Positions 1-5,794 of a stretch of 5,844 nucleotides of DNA are shown here, piece after piece. The notes under the pieces were generated by a model that was not told the origin of the DNA, did no database searches, and saw only the letters and a program-made list of their open reading frames with translations. The position numbers and the translations under genes are program-made. Source of the stretch: Planctomycetota bacterium (lineage in GTDB: Bacteria; Planctomycetota; MHYJ01; JACQXL01); assembly GCA_030018555.1 (NCBI GenBank), contig JASEHY010000091.1:1-5844 (forward strand), read 5' to 3'. How positions within the stretch are numbered: position 1 is the stretch's first letter; every line of letters begins with the position of its first letter.

Positions 1-114
1 CGGATATGGGTATATAGTAGAAGTGTTAGATTATGGCAGTTTTTGGTCGCCTTTATGCATTCATTATATGTAGGTTACATCGGAGGACTAACAGCGACTA
101 AAAGGATGTGTGGT
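1..114 (+). other. Leader region, frame open to the left edge
   Basis: No complete gene is visible here. The reading frame of the large gene has no stop codon from position 1 onward, so an N-terminus beyond the left edge cannot be strictly excluded, although the signal peptide argues against it. No convincing promoter stands out: TTGGTC (43-48) and TTATAT (64-69) are only 15 bases apart and match the consensus poorly. The leader carries one copy of a 12-base sequence (14-25) that recurs exactly at the stop codon of the gene (5550-5561). Confidence 0.5.
101..106 (+). promoter_or_regulatory. Ribosome binding site deciding the start at 115
   Basis: AAAGGA lies 8 bases before the ATG at 115, a normal Shine-Dalgarno spacing. 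A stronger-looking GGAGG at 82-86 is too far from 115 (28 bases) and from the ATG at 106 (19 bases) to serve either. The choice of 115 also leaves a basic N-terminus directly before the hydrophobic core of the signal peptide, which earlier starts would bury behind about 24 extra residues. Confidence 0.6.
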
Positions 115-207
115 ATGAGACACATAGGTTCGTTGCACTCACTACAAGTAAAATGGACAATGCTTATCCTTGTGATAAGCATAATGCTCACCGGCTACGC
201 GAGCGCA
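115..207 (+). other. Sec signal peptide coding segment
   Basis: The first 31 residues have a basic N-region (R2, H3, H8, K13), a hydrophobic core (MLILVISIMLTG) and an A-S-A site followed by EAP, which fits signal peptidase I cleavage after A31. There is no cysteine at the cleavage site, so the protein is not a lipoprotein by this signal. It directs export across the inner membrane; the sequence does not show whether the protein then crosses an outer membrane or stays attached. Confidence 0.85.
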
Positions 208-3200
208 GAGGCGCCTTCCGTTGACTGGGTCAGGCAGATTGGCACTAATAAGCCCGATTTTTATCGGGCTGTTGCGGCTGCTCCTGATGGGGGCGTCTAT
301 GCCGCAGGGTACACAAATTATGGCGCCTTCCCCGGTCAGACCAACTTAGGAGTCGGTGATGCGGTTCTTGTTAAATACAATGCTAATGGCGACTTGCTCT
401 GGTGTAGACAGTTCGGAACCTGGCAACAGGATGAGGCCTATGGAGTCGCGGTAGATGACTCAGGTGTTTATGTAGCCGGGCACACATTGGGTACCCTCGT
501 TTCTCCCAAGCCAGGCGGTATGGATGCCTTTGTCCGCAAGTACACTCATGATGGCACCACCGTGCTCTGGACCAAACAGTTCGGGACATCGGCTTATGAC
601 TATGCTTGGGCAATCTCTGCCGATTCTTCGGGCATTTATGTGACCGGGCAAACAAATGGCACTTTTCCAGGACAGACCAGCGCAGGCGGCGCTGATGCCT
701 TTGTCATAAAATTAGACCCAAACAGCGGCACCGTCCTCTGGACTAAACAGTTCGGAACATCGGTTTATGATGAGGGACTCGCCATTTTTGCCCACTCCAC
801 TGGGGTGTATGTGGCCGGCCGCACAGCCGGCAACCTTTCAGGCACCAGCGCCGGAAGTTATGATGCCTTTGTCCGCAAGATTGATGCGAACGATGGTACC
901 GCGCTCTGGACCACACAGTTTGGAAGCTCGTCTTTGGATTATGCTAATGGAGTGTTTGTAGATTCCACGAGTGTGTATGTGGCAGGACAGACATTTGGCG
1001 CCTTACCATGGTATAGCAATGCAGGATACTGGGATGCCTTTGTCCGCAAGATTGATGCGGCCAATGGCAACGAGGTCTGGACTCGCCAGTTCGGAACCAC
1101 AGGTTATGACTTTGCTTCAGGAATCTATGACAAGGTCGTGGTCGGCACCACCACCGGCGTCCTGGGCGAAGCCAGCGCCGGAGTAGAGGACGTCTTTATC
1201 CGCCAGTATGATGATAACGGCGAGGTGGGCTGGACCAAACAGTTTGGGACATCATCAAATGATTTCGGGGTTTCAGTCTCGGTGGATGGTTCAAGCATTT
1301 ACATAGGTGGGTATACCCAGGGCGCCTTCCCAGGTCAGACCAACGGCGGCGGCTATCCCGCCTGGGATGCCTATGTCGCTAAACTTACCATCCCGGTGCC
1401 CGCCGCACCGTCAAATTTAGTCGCTACTGCGGTCTCATCATCCCAGATAGACCTCACCTGGCAGGATAATTCGGATAATGAAGATGGGTTTATCCTGGAG
1501 CGATACTCTAATGAGGCAATATTTACCCCGATTACAACTCTTCCTGCAAATATGACTTTCTACCAGGATACTGGTCTTCATCCATCAACCACTTATACCT
1601 ATCGTGTCAAGGCATTTAATCCGGCAGGAGAGAGTCATTACTCTAATGAGGCATCTGCTACGACTCATCCCTTTGATACTACTCCGCCAACCGGTTCAAT
1701 TGTTATCCAGAACGATGCCAAATATAACTCTACCACTATCTGCACTCTTACCCTTTCAGCCGAAGACCCAGAATCCGGTGTTAAAAAGATGCGTTTTAGT
1801 AATGACGGTATCACTTGGTCATTATGGGATGATTATACTACCACAAAAGAATGGGTATTAAGCGAAGGTGACGGCACAAAGACCGTGTACGTGGAATACA
1901 AAAATGGTATCGGTTTAACTTCAATATTCTTGGATACAATTATCCTTGATACCACTCCACCAGAGATAACCGTTGAGATGTTACGGGTGCAGAAATATCT
2001 CTCTGTATCCAAACTCAAACTCACCCTCACCCCCATCAACCACAAGGTAATCTCAGTCTGGATGACCAATGCCTTAGAAGAGCAGACCCTCATTATCACG
2101 ATTGCAGATGCGACCTCAGGAATTTCGCAAGTAACCGCTTATCTGGATAATTCTCCTATCAACTTTAACATCTCTATTAACTTATCATCTTACTGCTTAG
2201 GTGAGCATATCATAAAACTTGTCGCCACTGACAATGTCGGGCTTTCCTCTGTGTCCTCTGTGGCTATAACTATTATTACCTCAGTAGAGGCAATAGAGAC
2301 AACGGTTACAGACCTGAAAGAAATTATAGCAGACCAGACAACCACTCCGCAGGTAGATAAAATGCTCACAGAGGCATTAGAGATGCTGATAGGGAATAAC
2401 GATGGAGCAGGGACTAATGGTGCCTTAGATAAATTAGAACAAGGAGACCTTGTTGCCTCGTTTGTCAGGATAGAGCAGACGATTAACCAATTACAGAAAA
2501 CCACGAGCAAGACCGGATATAATACTACCGACCTCCAAATGCAGACCTGTTTATTAGTTCAGCAGATTGTTTCAAGTCGGCTGGAGGCACTTATGACTAA
2601 CGGGCTTTATAAGTCAACTGATACAGAATGGTCCAAGGTTCTGGAAGCCGAGAAGTTTTATCAGAAAGGAATGACCTCTTATAATGCCGGTAATTATGCA
2701 GAGGCGGTCAAGCAGTTCAGACAGGCACAACAGAGGATTTGTGAGGTGGACAAATGGGCACCTGTGGTGAGATTTATCTACCCAACAGATGGGCAATGGC
2801 TCAATACTGCCACGCCAGAGATTAAGATAGAGTATCAGGACTTCTTATCGGCAATTAGAACTGACCTAACGACAATAGGGGTGGATGGAGTGGACTATAC
2901 CCAATATGCCCGGATAAGCGATGCTGGTTTGACGCTCCTGACTCCTCAACCCCTCTCTGAAGGCGGTCATATTATTACGGTTAGCGTAACTGACTCATCG
3001 GATTATCAATATGATACAGTTCTTGGCGGTCAAACTACGGTCGCTTCTATTACTTTTAGGATAATCTTACCACCTAAAGCGCCGTCAAATTTAGTTGCTA
3101 CAGTAGTTTCCCATAATCAGATAGACCTCACCTGGCAGGATAATTCGGTTAATGAAACCGAATTTGAATTGTGGTTTTCGTATGATGGTGGAATAAACTT

Positions 3201-5553
3201 TAAGTGGTCCCTATCTCTACCAGCAAATAGTGTTAACTATTCTTATATTTCTCCAATACCTTTAGGTGGCTGGGGCGAAGGATTACGTGGAGGCTTCACC
3301 TATTTTTATAAAGTCAGGGCATACAATGAAGCCGGTTATAGTGATTTCTCTGACATAGTCAGTGCCACCACACCACTTGAAACGCCTCTAATGTTAAAAC
3401 CAAAGATTATATCTGATTCCCAGATAGAGCTATGGTGGGATGATATGGCTCATCTTGAGGAAGGATTTAAGATAGAGAGAAAAACTATAACAGATAATTA
3501 TGTCCAGATAGCCGTTGTGCCAACAGATGCCGATTCTCTCTTTCCATTAATTTCTTATACTGACTCAGGGCTTTTACCAAGCACCAAATATTATTATCGT
3601 GTCAAGGCATATAATGAGGCAACTGAAAGCGCCTATTCTAATGAGGTAACCGCAACCACATTCCCCGACATTCCTTCTGTTAATCTGCCGCCTCTACCAA
3701 CCGGATTAACCGCAACTGCCTTATCCGCAGAACAAGTTCTCCTCCAATGGACAGATAATTCTGATAATGAGTTTGGCTTTAAGATTGAGTGGAAAGAAGG
3801 AATAGATGGTATATATAAGACAATTGATACCTTAGGACCTAATGTTACCACCTATCTGGATATTACCTACTACCCACTTATTCATAATGAGAAACCTTTT
3901 TACTTTCGTATCTATTCATTTAACAATGTCGGCAATTCCGCTTATTCTGATGAGGTGATGGTGATTATGCCGCGCATACCGCCGAAGTTCCCCAATGCAT
4001 CTGTTATACTATATGCTCATAATGAAACCTCTTCATCTTTTGAAATCACCTGGCTTGATGCCTATAATGAAGACGGTTATGAGATAGAACGTTCATTAGA
4101 CAACCAGACCTTTGAGCATATTTCCACGGTGGCCAAGGATGCCACATTCTATATTGATACCGGACTCCAGCCGGCAACCAATTACTTCTATCGTATCAAG
4201 GCATTTAATACGGCCGGTTATGATTACTGGATGACCCAGGGAAGCACCTTTGGGATGCCGCCGTTTGGCCTTCCACAAACCCTTCATTTATACCTTTATT
4301 ATACGCCGAATGAAGCCGTAATAATTGCGCCTAATGGCGAGACGCTTATTACTTCATTGGAAGGAAGTTTTGCGCTCCAATTATCGGCTACCGCAGACCC
4401 TGAAATTGCCTCTGTTAGTATTATTTCTTCCTCTTGTTGGGCAACGCCGGTTATCTATCAAGGGATAGATTCAGGCGTTCTCTTCTTCTCGGAGAATCAC
4501 GATAATCCTTCCACCGGCGCTCTTAATATGAGAACCGGGCGTCTTGATATTACGCAACGGCTCCTAGTTAACAGCAGTTATCTTGAATCAGTGGGCTTAG
4601 CGCCATTACCGATGGAAATACATCATACCGGAACCTTCTGGCCCACTCAACCGCAATATGTAAATATCCAAACCACAGGACAAGGAACGATTCCATATAA
4701 TGTTCCTTTATTAGGAGGGGCAAAATTTACTGCTAAAAACACCTCAAACCCTACTGAACCGACCAAAGCGCCAAAACCGCCTCCTAAATATCCTCTAACA
4801 ATCAGAGGCGAGAGGATGATAGGAAAACATTCGGTTCCATATACGATGACCAGAAATGCCGATTGTACTTTTACAATAACATATACTGCTACGACTATTT
4901 CGGAGACCATTAAAAGTACTATTCATACATGGCTTAACGACTTACCTAATGGATATATTACTTGGTTTCAAGGAGAAATAACCCCAACGGAAGTAATAAC
5001 CGGAACAATACATTATGGTAAATCCATAATAATAAACATAGAGCCGACTATACTCGTCGCAAAAATAGGGTCTTATGAAACCATTGTATTCTGGAAAAGG
5101 ACGATTGTCGCAACACACTACCCAAGCGGGAATGTTGTGAAAGAAGAAATCGGCTGGAAACCTGATGGCCCCAAATCAAGCACCGACCCAACCAATAAAG
5201 GGTCCATACCAAGAAATGGACCGGGGACTTATATCGACAGGCCGGGATTAATTGATATTAAACCAGAACCGAAAGACCTAAAACCTGATGAAAAAGTAAT
5301 TATTAAAGTAACTATTGAGTTGCGTATCTGGGTTGTTGACACCGGCCCACCGCCAGAGATACTAGGGCGTTTTGATGAAAGCATTCAATTCACATTAGAA
5401 ATTACCTCTTCAGGTATAGCAATAACGTCCGGAAATGTAACTGGTCCCACACCGACCGCTGGGCCTGACCCTGATTCCGAGGCCGGGAAACAGCGCAGGA
5501 AAGACCTTTTCCCTCCTTATGGGGAGAAGAAACCAGAAGAGAAACCAAAATAG
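115..5553 (+). CDS. Giant secreted multidomain protein: SBBP beta-propeller, FN3 and Ig-like repeats
   Basis: This encodes a predicted exported protein of about 1812 residues, probably a surface or extracellular adhesin or scaffold; the function is inferred from architecture only. Numbering from the ATG at 115, the order is: signal peptide (1-31), seven SBBP-type blades (38-425), FN3 (428-519), Ig-like module of the 'TTPPTGSI...MRFSNDG..WS' type (521-615), second Ig-like module (613-722), helical stretch with a TPR-like hairpin (723-879), third Ig-like module (881-984), four FN3 domains (986-1372), and an unrecognised C-terminal region (1381-1812) with a proline-rich linker and a charged tail. 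I see no enzymatic motif, cohesin/dockerin, lipobox, LPXTG, PEP-CTERM or C-terminal membrane helix. The frame is open to the left edge, and a TTG at 43 or ATGs at 55 and 106 are possible starts. The ATG at 115 is preferred because it has a well-spaced Shine-Dalgarno and puts the signal peptide at the N-terminus. Two TAG codons end the gene. Confidence 0.95.
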   Translation: MRHIGSLHSLQVKWTMLILVISIMLTGYASAEAPSVDWVRQIGTNKPDFYRAVAAAPDGGVYAAGYTNYGAFPGQTNLGVGDAVLVKYNANGDLLWCRQFGTWQQDEAYGVAVDDSGVYVAGHTLGTLVSPKPGGMDAFVRKYTHDGTTVLWTKQFGTSAYDYAWAISADSSGIYVTGQTNGTFPGQTSAGGADAFVIKLDPNSGTVLWTKQFGTSVYDEGLAIFAHSTGVYVAGRTAGNLSGTSAGSYDAFVRKIDANDGTALWTTQFGSSSLDYANGVFVDSTSVYVAGQTFGALPWYSNAGYWDAFVRKIDAANGNEVWTRQFGTTGYDFASGIYDKVVVGTTTGVLGEASAGVEDVFIRQYDDNGEVGWTKQFGTSSNDFGVSVSVDGSSIYIGGYTQGAFPGQTNGGGYPAWDAYVAKLTIPVPAAPSNLVATAVSSSQIDLTWQDNSDNEDGFILERYSNEAIFTPITTLPANMTFYQDTGLHPSTTYTYRVKAFNPAGESHYSNEASATTHPFDTTPPTGSIVIQNDAKYNSTTICTLTLSAEDPESGVKKMRFSNDGITWSLWDDYTTTKEWVLSEGDGTKTVYVEYKNGIGLTSIFLDTIILDTTPPEITVEMLRVQKYLSVSKLKLTLTPINHKVISVWMTNALEEQTLIITIADATSGISQVTAYLDNSPINFNISINLSSYCLGEHIIKLVATDNVGLSSVSSVAITIITSVEAIETTVTDLKEIIADQTTTPQVDKMLTEALEMLIGNNDGAGTNGALDKLEQGDLVASFVRIEQTINQLQKTTSKTGYNTTDLQMQTCLLVQQIVSSRLEALMTNGLYKSTDTEWSKVLEAEKFYQKGMTSYNAGNYAEAVKQFRQAQQRICEVDKWAPVVRFIYPTDGQWLNTATPEIKIEYQDFLSAIRTDLTTIGVDGVDYTQYARISDAGLTLLTPQPLSEGGHIITVSVTDSSDYQYDTVLGGQTTVASITFRIILPPKAPSNLVATVVSHNQIDLTWQDNSVNETEFELWFSYDGGINFKWSLSLPANSVNYSYISPIPLGGWGEGLRGGFTYFYKVRAYNEAGYSDFSDIVSATTPLETPLMLKPKIISDSQIELWWDDMAHLEEGFKIERKTITDNYVQIAVVPTDADSLFPLISYTDSGLLPSTKYYYRVKAYNEATESAYSNEVTATTFPDIPSVNLPPLPTGLTATALSAEQVLLQWTDNSDNEFGFKIEWKEGIDGIYKTIDTLGPNVTTYLDITYYPLIHNEKPFYFRIYSFNNVGNSAYSDEVMVIMPRIPPKFPNASVILYAHNETSSSFEITWLDAYNEDGYEIERSLDNQTFEHISTVAKDATFYIDTGLQPATNYFYRIKAFNTAGYDYWMTQGSTFGMPPFGLPQTLHLYLYYTPNEAVIIAPNGETLITSLEGSFALQLSATADPEIASVSIISSSCWATPVIYQGIDSGVLFFSENHDNPSTGALNMRTGRLDITQRLLVNSSYLESVGLAPLPMEIHHTGTFWPTQPQYVNIQTTGQGTIPYNVPLLGGAKFTAKNTSNPTEPTKAPKPPPKYPLTIRGERMIGKHSVPYTMTRNADCTFTITYTATTISETIKSTIHTWLNDLPNGYITWFQGEITPTEVITGTIHYGKSIIINIEPTILVAKIGSYETIVFWKRTIVATHYPSGNVVKEEIGWKPDGPKSSTDPTNKGSIPRNGPGTYIDRPGLIDIKPEPKDLKPDEKVIIKVTIELRIWVVDTGPPPEILGRFDESIQFTLEITSSGIAITSGNVTGPTPTAGPDPDSEAGKQRRKDLFPPYGEKKPEEKPK
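226..1392 (+). repeat. Seven tandem SBBP beta-propeller blades
   Basis: Seven units begin at a conserved tryptophan in W-[TCV]-[KRT]-Q-[FI]-G-[TS]. They start at 226, 400, 568, 739, 907, 1078 and 1231 (residues 38, 96, 152, 209, 265, 322 and 373). Each carries the pattern D-x3-[AGV], G-[VI]-Y-[VI]-[AT]-G-x-T, then D-A-F-[VI]-[RK]-K and ends at the next W. Unit lengths are 58, 56, 57, 56, 57 and 51 codons, with the seventh about 53. This matches the SBBP (beta-propeller repeat) family, and seven units are enough to close one propeller. The sixth unit is about six residues short in its central strand (DKVVVGTTTG replaces the usual GVYVAGQT segment). The units share near-identical DNA: 27 bases are identical between 862-888 and 1033-1059. 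Confidence 0.9.
1396..1671 (+). other. FN3 domain 1 coding segment
   Basis: Residues about 428-519 form an FN3 domain: A-P-S-N-L-x-A-T at strand A, I-D-L-T-W with DNSDNEDGF-I-L-E-R over strands B and C, and Y-T-Y-R-V-K-A-F-N-x-A-G-E-S-x-Y-S-N-E over strands F and G, ending in A-T-T. This is the usual FN3 core with the conserved W and the Y-x-Y-R-V motif. It links the propeller to the Ig-like modules. Its 5' part is almost identical at the DNA level to that of FN3 domain 2 at 3079-3160, while the rest differs. Confidence 0.85.
1444..1474 (+). repeat. 31-base direct repeat, copy 1 (FN3 domain 1)
   Basis: These 31 bases are identical to 3118-3148. They encode Q-I-D-L-T-W-Q-D-N-S at the strand B/C core of the first FN3 domain. 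Flanking sequence is also similar on the left, where 14 further bases match around 1409-1422 and 3083-3096. The identity is higher than protein conservation alone requires, because synonymous positions match too. Confidence 0.9.
1675..2280 (+). other. Two Ig-like modules after FN3 domain 1
   Basis: The first module (1675-1962) shows D-T-T-P-P-T-G-S-I, L-T-L-S-A-E-D-P-E-S-G-V, M-R-F-S-N-D-G-I-T-W-S and G-D-G-T-K-T-V-Y-V-E-Y-K-N, and closes with a second D-T-T-P-P. This is a familiar beta-sandwich repeat of bacterial surface proteins. The second (1951-2280) has I-T-I-A-D-A-T-S-G-I-S-Q-V-T-A-Y-L-D and H-I-I-K-L-V-A-T-D-N-V-G, typical of bacterial Ig-like domains, but with roughly 25 extra residues between P-E-I-T and the I-T-I-A-D strand compared with what I would expect. 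Confidence 0.7.
2281..2751 (+). other. Alpha-helical insert with FIMAH-like segment and TPR-like hairpin
   Basis: Residues about 723-879 are predicted to be helical by eye, in an otherwise all-beta protein. Around 760-800, the pattern N-G-A-L-D-K-L-E-Q-G-D-L-V-A-S-F-x-R-I-E-Q-T-I-N-Q-L resembles the FIMAH type of small helical domain found in exported bacterial proteins. Near 845-875, the pattern A-E-K-F-Y-Q-K-G-M-T-S-Y-N-A-G-N-Y-A-E-A-V-K-Q-F-R-Q-A matches a single TPR unit (G8, Y/F, A20 and A27-like positions). One TPR unit is not a full superhelix. The segment probably acts as a spacer or protein-contact module between Ig-like domains. Confidence 0.6.
2755..3066 (+). other. Third Ig-like module
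   Basis: Residues about 881-984 begin A-P-V-V-R-F-I-Y-P-T-D-G-Q-W-L-N-T-A-T-P-E-I and end near A-S-I-T-F-R-I, with L-S-E-G-G-H-I-I-T-V-S-V-T-D-S between. This is the pattern of bacterial Ig-like domains in which a 'sum over' strand is followed by an E-G-x-H-x-I-T-V-x-V-x-D strand. It directly follows the helical stretch and directly precedes FN3 domain 2. Confidence 0.65.
3070..4230 (+). other. FN3 domains 2 to 5 in tandem
   Basis: Four FN3 domains lie at about 3070-3375, 3382-3669, 3685-3972 and 3982-4230 (residues 986-1372). Each has a strand B/C tryptophan (L-T-W, L-W-W, L-Q-W, I-T-W), a G-F/G-Y-x-I-E block in the third to fifth, and a Y-x-[YF]-[RK]-[VI] strand near the end. Domain 2 lacks the usual E-x-G-F-x-I-E-R (it has E-F-E-L-W) and carries an in-frame insertion at about 3250-3291. 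Domain 5 lacks the closing Y-S-N-E-x-x-A-T-T strand and runs directly into the unknown C-terminal region. Tandem FN3 domains usually serve as extended spacers or carbohydrate or protein contacts outside the cell. Confidence 0.85.
3118..3148 (+). repeat. 31-base direct repeat, copy 2 (FN3 domain 2)
   Basis: This is the second copy of the repeat at 1444-1474, lying 1674 bases downstream in the equivalent place of FN3 domain 2. The two domains diverge sharply just after it (E-D-G-F-I-L-E-R against E-T-E-F-E-L-W), so similarity is limited to the first third of the domain. Confidence 0.9.
4255..5550 (+). other. Unrecognised C-terminal region of the giant protein
   Basis: Residues about 1381-1812 match no family I recognise. 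The first part is rich in beta-type sequence (for example A-V-I-I-A-P-N-G-E-T-L and G-S-F-A-L-Q-L-S-A-T-A-D). A proline- and lysine-rich linker (codons at 4750-4794) separates it from a second beta-rich part that includes V-I-I-K-V-T-I-E-L-R-I-W-V-V-D. The end is hydrophilic and proline-, lysine- and glutamate-rich, with no hydrophobic anchor or known sorting signal. It could be a binding domain or an uncharacterised attachment or secretion domain; I cannot choose between these. Confidence 0.6.
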
Positions 5554-5620
5554 TAGAAGTGGTGATGTGCTTTGCAGTCGGCGGGACGGTCAGGGACATG
5601 GTGACATAAGACGTATCTAT

Positions 5621-5643
5621 GGTGCGGTGACACACACCGCGCC
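5621..5643 (+). other. 9-bp hairpin with ACACA loop
   Basis: GGTGCGGTG (5621-5629) pairs with CACCGCGCC (5635-5643) around the loop ACACA. Eight pairs are Watson-Crick and one is a G-U pair (T5623 with G5641). It is not followed by a T run, so it is not a standard intrinsic terminator. Confidence 0.7.
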
Positions 5644-5645
5644 TG

Positions 5646-5660
5646 CCCGCCTCTGGTGGG
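5646..5660 (+). other. 6-bp GC hairpin
   Basis: CCCGCC (5646-5651) pairs with GGTGGG (5655-5660) around a TCT loop, with one G-U pair. It starts two bases after the previous hairpin and could stack on it. Confidence 0.5.
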
Positions 5661-5682
5661 GGCTGGAGGGCTTGATTTAAGC

Positions 5683-5707
5683 GGGACCCACTGGGTCTCT
5701 GTGAGAC
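5683..5707 (+). other. Two mutually exclusive hairpins sharing one strand
   Basis: GGGACCC (5683-5689) can pair with GGGTCTC (5693-5699), giving 7 pairs with one G-U and an ACT loop. The last five bases of that strand, GTCTC (5695-5699), can instead pair perfectly with GAGAC (5703-5707) around TGT. Both hairpins cannot form at once. Such competition is seen in riboswitches and attenuators, but can also arise by chance. Confidence 0.5.
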
Positions 5708-5731
5708 GCGAGGTATCGTTTTCTGCCTCGC
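5708..5731 (+). other. 8-bp hairpin
   Basis: GCGAGGTA (5708-5715) pairs with TGCCTCGC (5724-5731), with one T-G wobble, around an 8-base pyrimidine-rich loop. It directly abuts the preceding alternative hairpin pair. Confidence 0.6.
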
Positions 5732-5746
5732 ACCCTTCATTTCATT

Positions 5747-5789
5747 CAGGGTAAACCGAGTCGTTTATCCTGACGAAGGAAGGACTCGG
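5747..5789 (+). other. Predicted H-type pseudoknot
   Basis: Stem 1 is CAGGGTAAAC (5747-5756) with GTTTATCCTG (5763-5772): ten pairs with one G-U. Its six-base loop CGAGTC (5757-5762) is complementary to GACTCG (5783-5788), so the loop can form stem 2 with downstream sequence. The linker between is purine-rich (ACGAAGGAAG, 5773-5782). The crossing loops are very short unless the closing pair of stem 1 opens. The 5' strand of stem 1 also competes with a weaker ACCCT/AGGGT hairpin (5732-5752). Confidence 0.55.
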
Positions 5790-5794
5790 TAATC

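Larger units (their letters stand above)
5562..5789 (+). ncRNA. Candidate structured RNA of unknown family
   Basis: Successive helices can be drawn across this block on the + strand: 5621-5643, 5646-5660, either 5683-5699 or 5695-5707, 5708-5731, and a pseudoknot at 5747-5789. Their number, stability and tight spacing exceed what I would expect for ordinary intergenic DNA. I tried to read it as tRNA, tmRNA, SRP RNA, RNase P RNA, a group I intron or group II intron domain V and found none of their conserved motifs. It could be a free RNA, the leader of a gene beyond the right edge, or an element-associated RNA (IscB/HEARO-type omega RNA or a retron RNA). The left boundary is arbitrary, and G-U pairs in the hairpins favour the + strand only weakly. 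Confidence 0.35.

Noticed and set aside
106..114. ATG at 106 as the start codon
   Set aside because: It overlaps the only well-placed Shine-Dalgarno and its nearest alternative (GGAGG at 82-86) is too distant.
226..1392. CRISPR-like or tandem DNA repeat array
   Set aside because: The period of about 170 bases is explained by the protein blade repeat; there are no identical short repeats with unique spacers.
2008..2042. CT-rich stretch (CTCACCCTCACCCCC) as a second embedded interspersed repeat
   Set aside because: It lies where the second Ig-like module seems too long, but it is short, has no partner arm and may be ordinary coding sequence; evidence is too thin to call.
4255..5553. Diversity-generating retroelement target at the 3' end of the gene
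   Set aside because: No C-type lectin signature, no adenine-directed variable repeat pair and no template-like copy is present in the window.
5621..5731. Hairpins as an intrinsic terminator of the large gene
   Set aside because: None is followed by a run of T residues and the nearest one lies about 70 bases past the stop codon.
5402..5740. Reverse-strand open frame of 112 codons covering the gene end and the structured region
   Set aside because: It overlaps the 3' end of the large gene, has a low-complexity, Arg/Pro/Ser-rich translation with no known motif, and its apparent openness follows from the GC-rich hairpin block.
5562..5789. Group II intron, tRNA, RNase P RNA or SRP RNA
   Set aside because: The domain V AGC/CG pattern, a T-loop GTTCGA, the P4 motifs and the SRP tetraloop motif were all looked for and not found.
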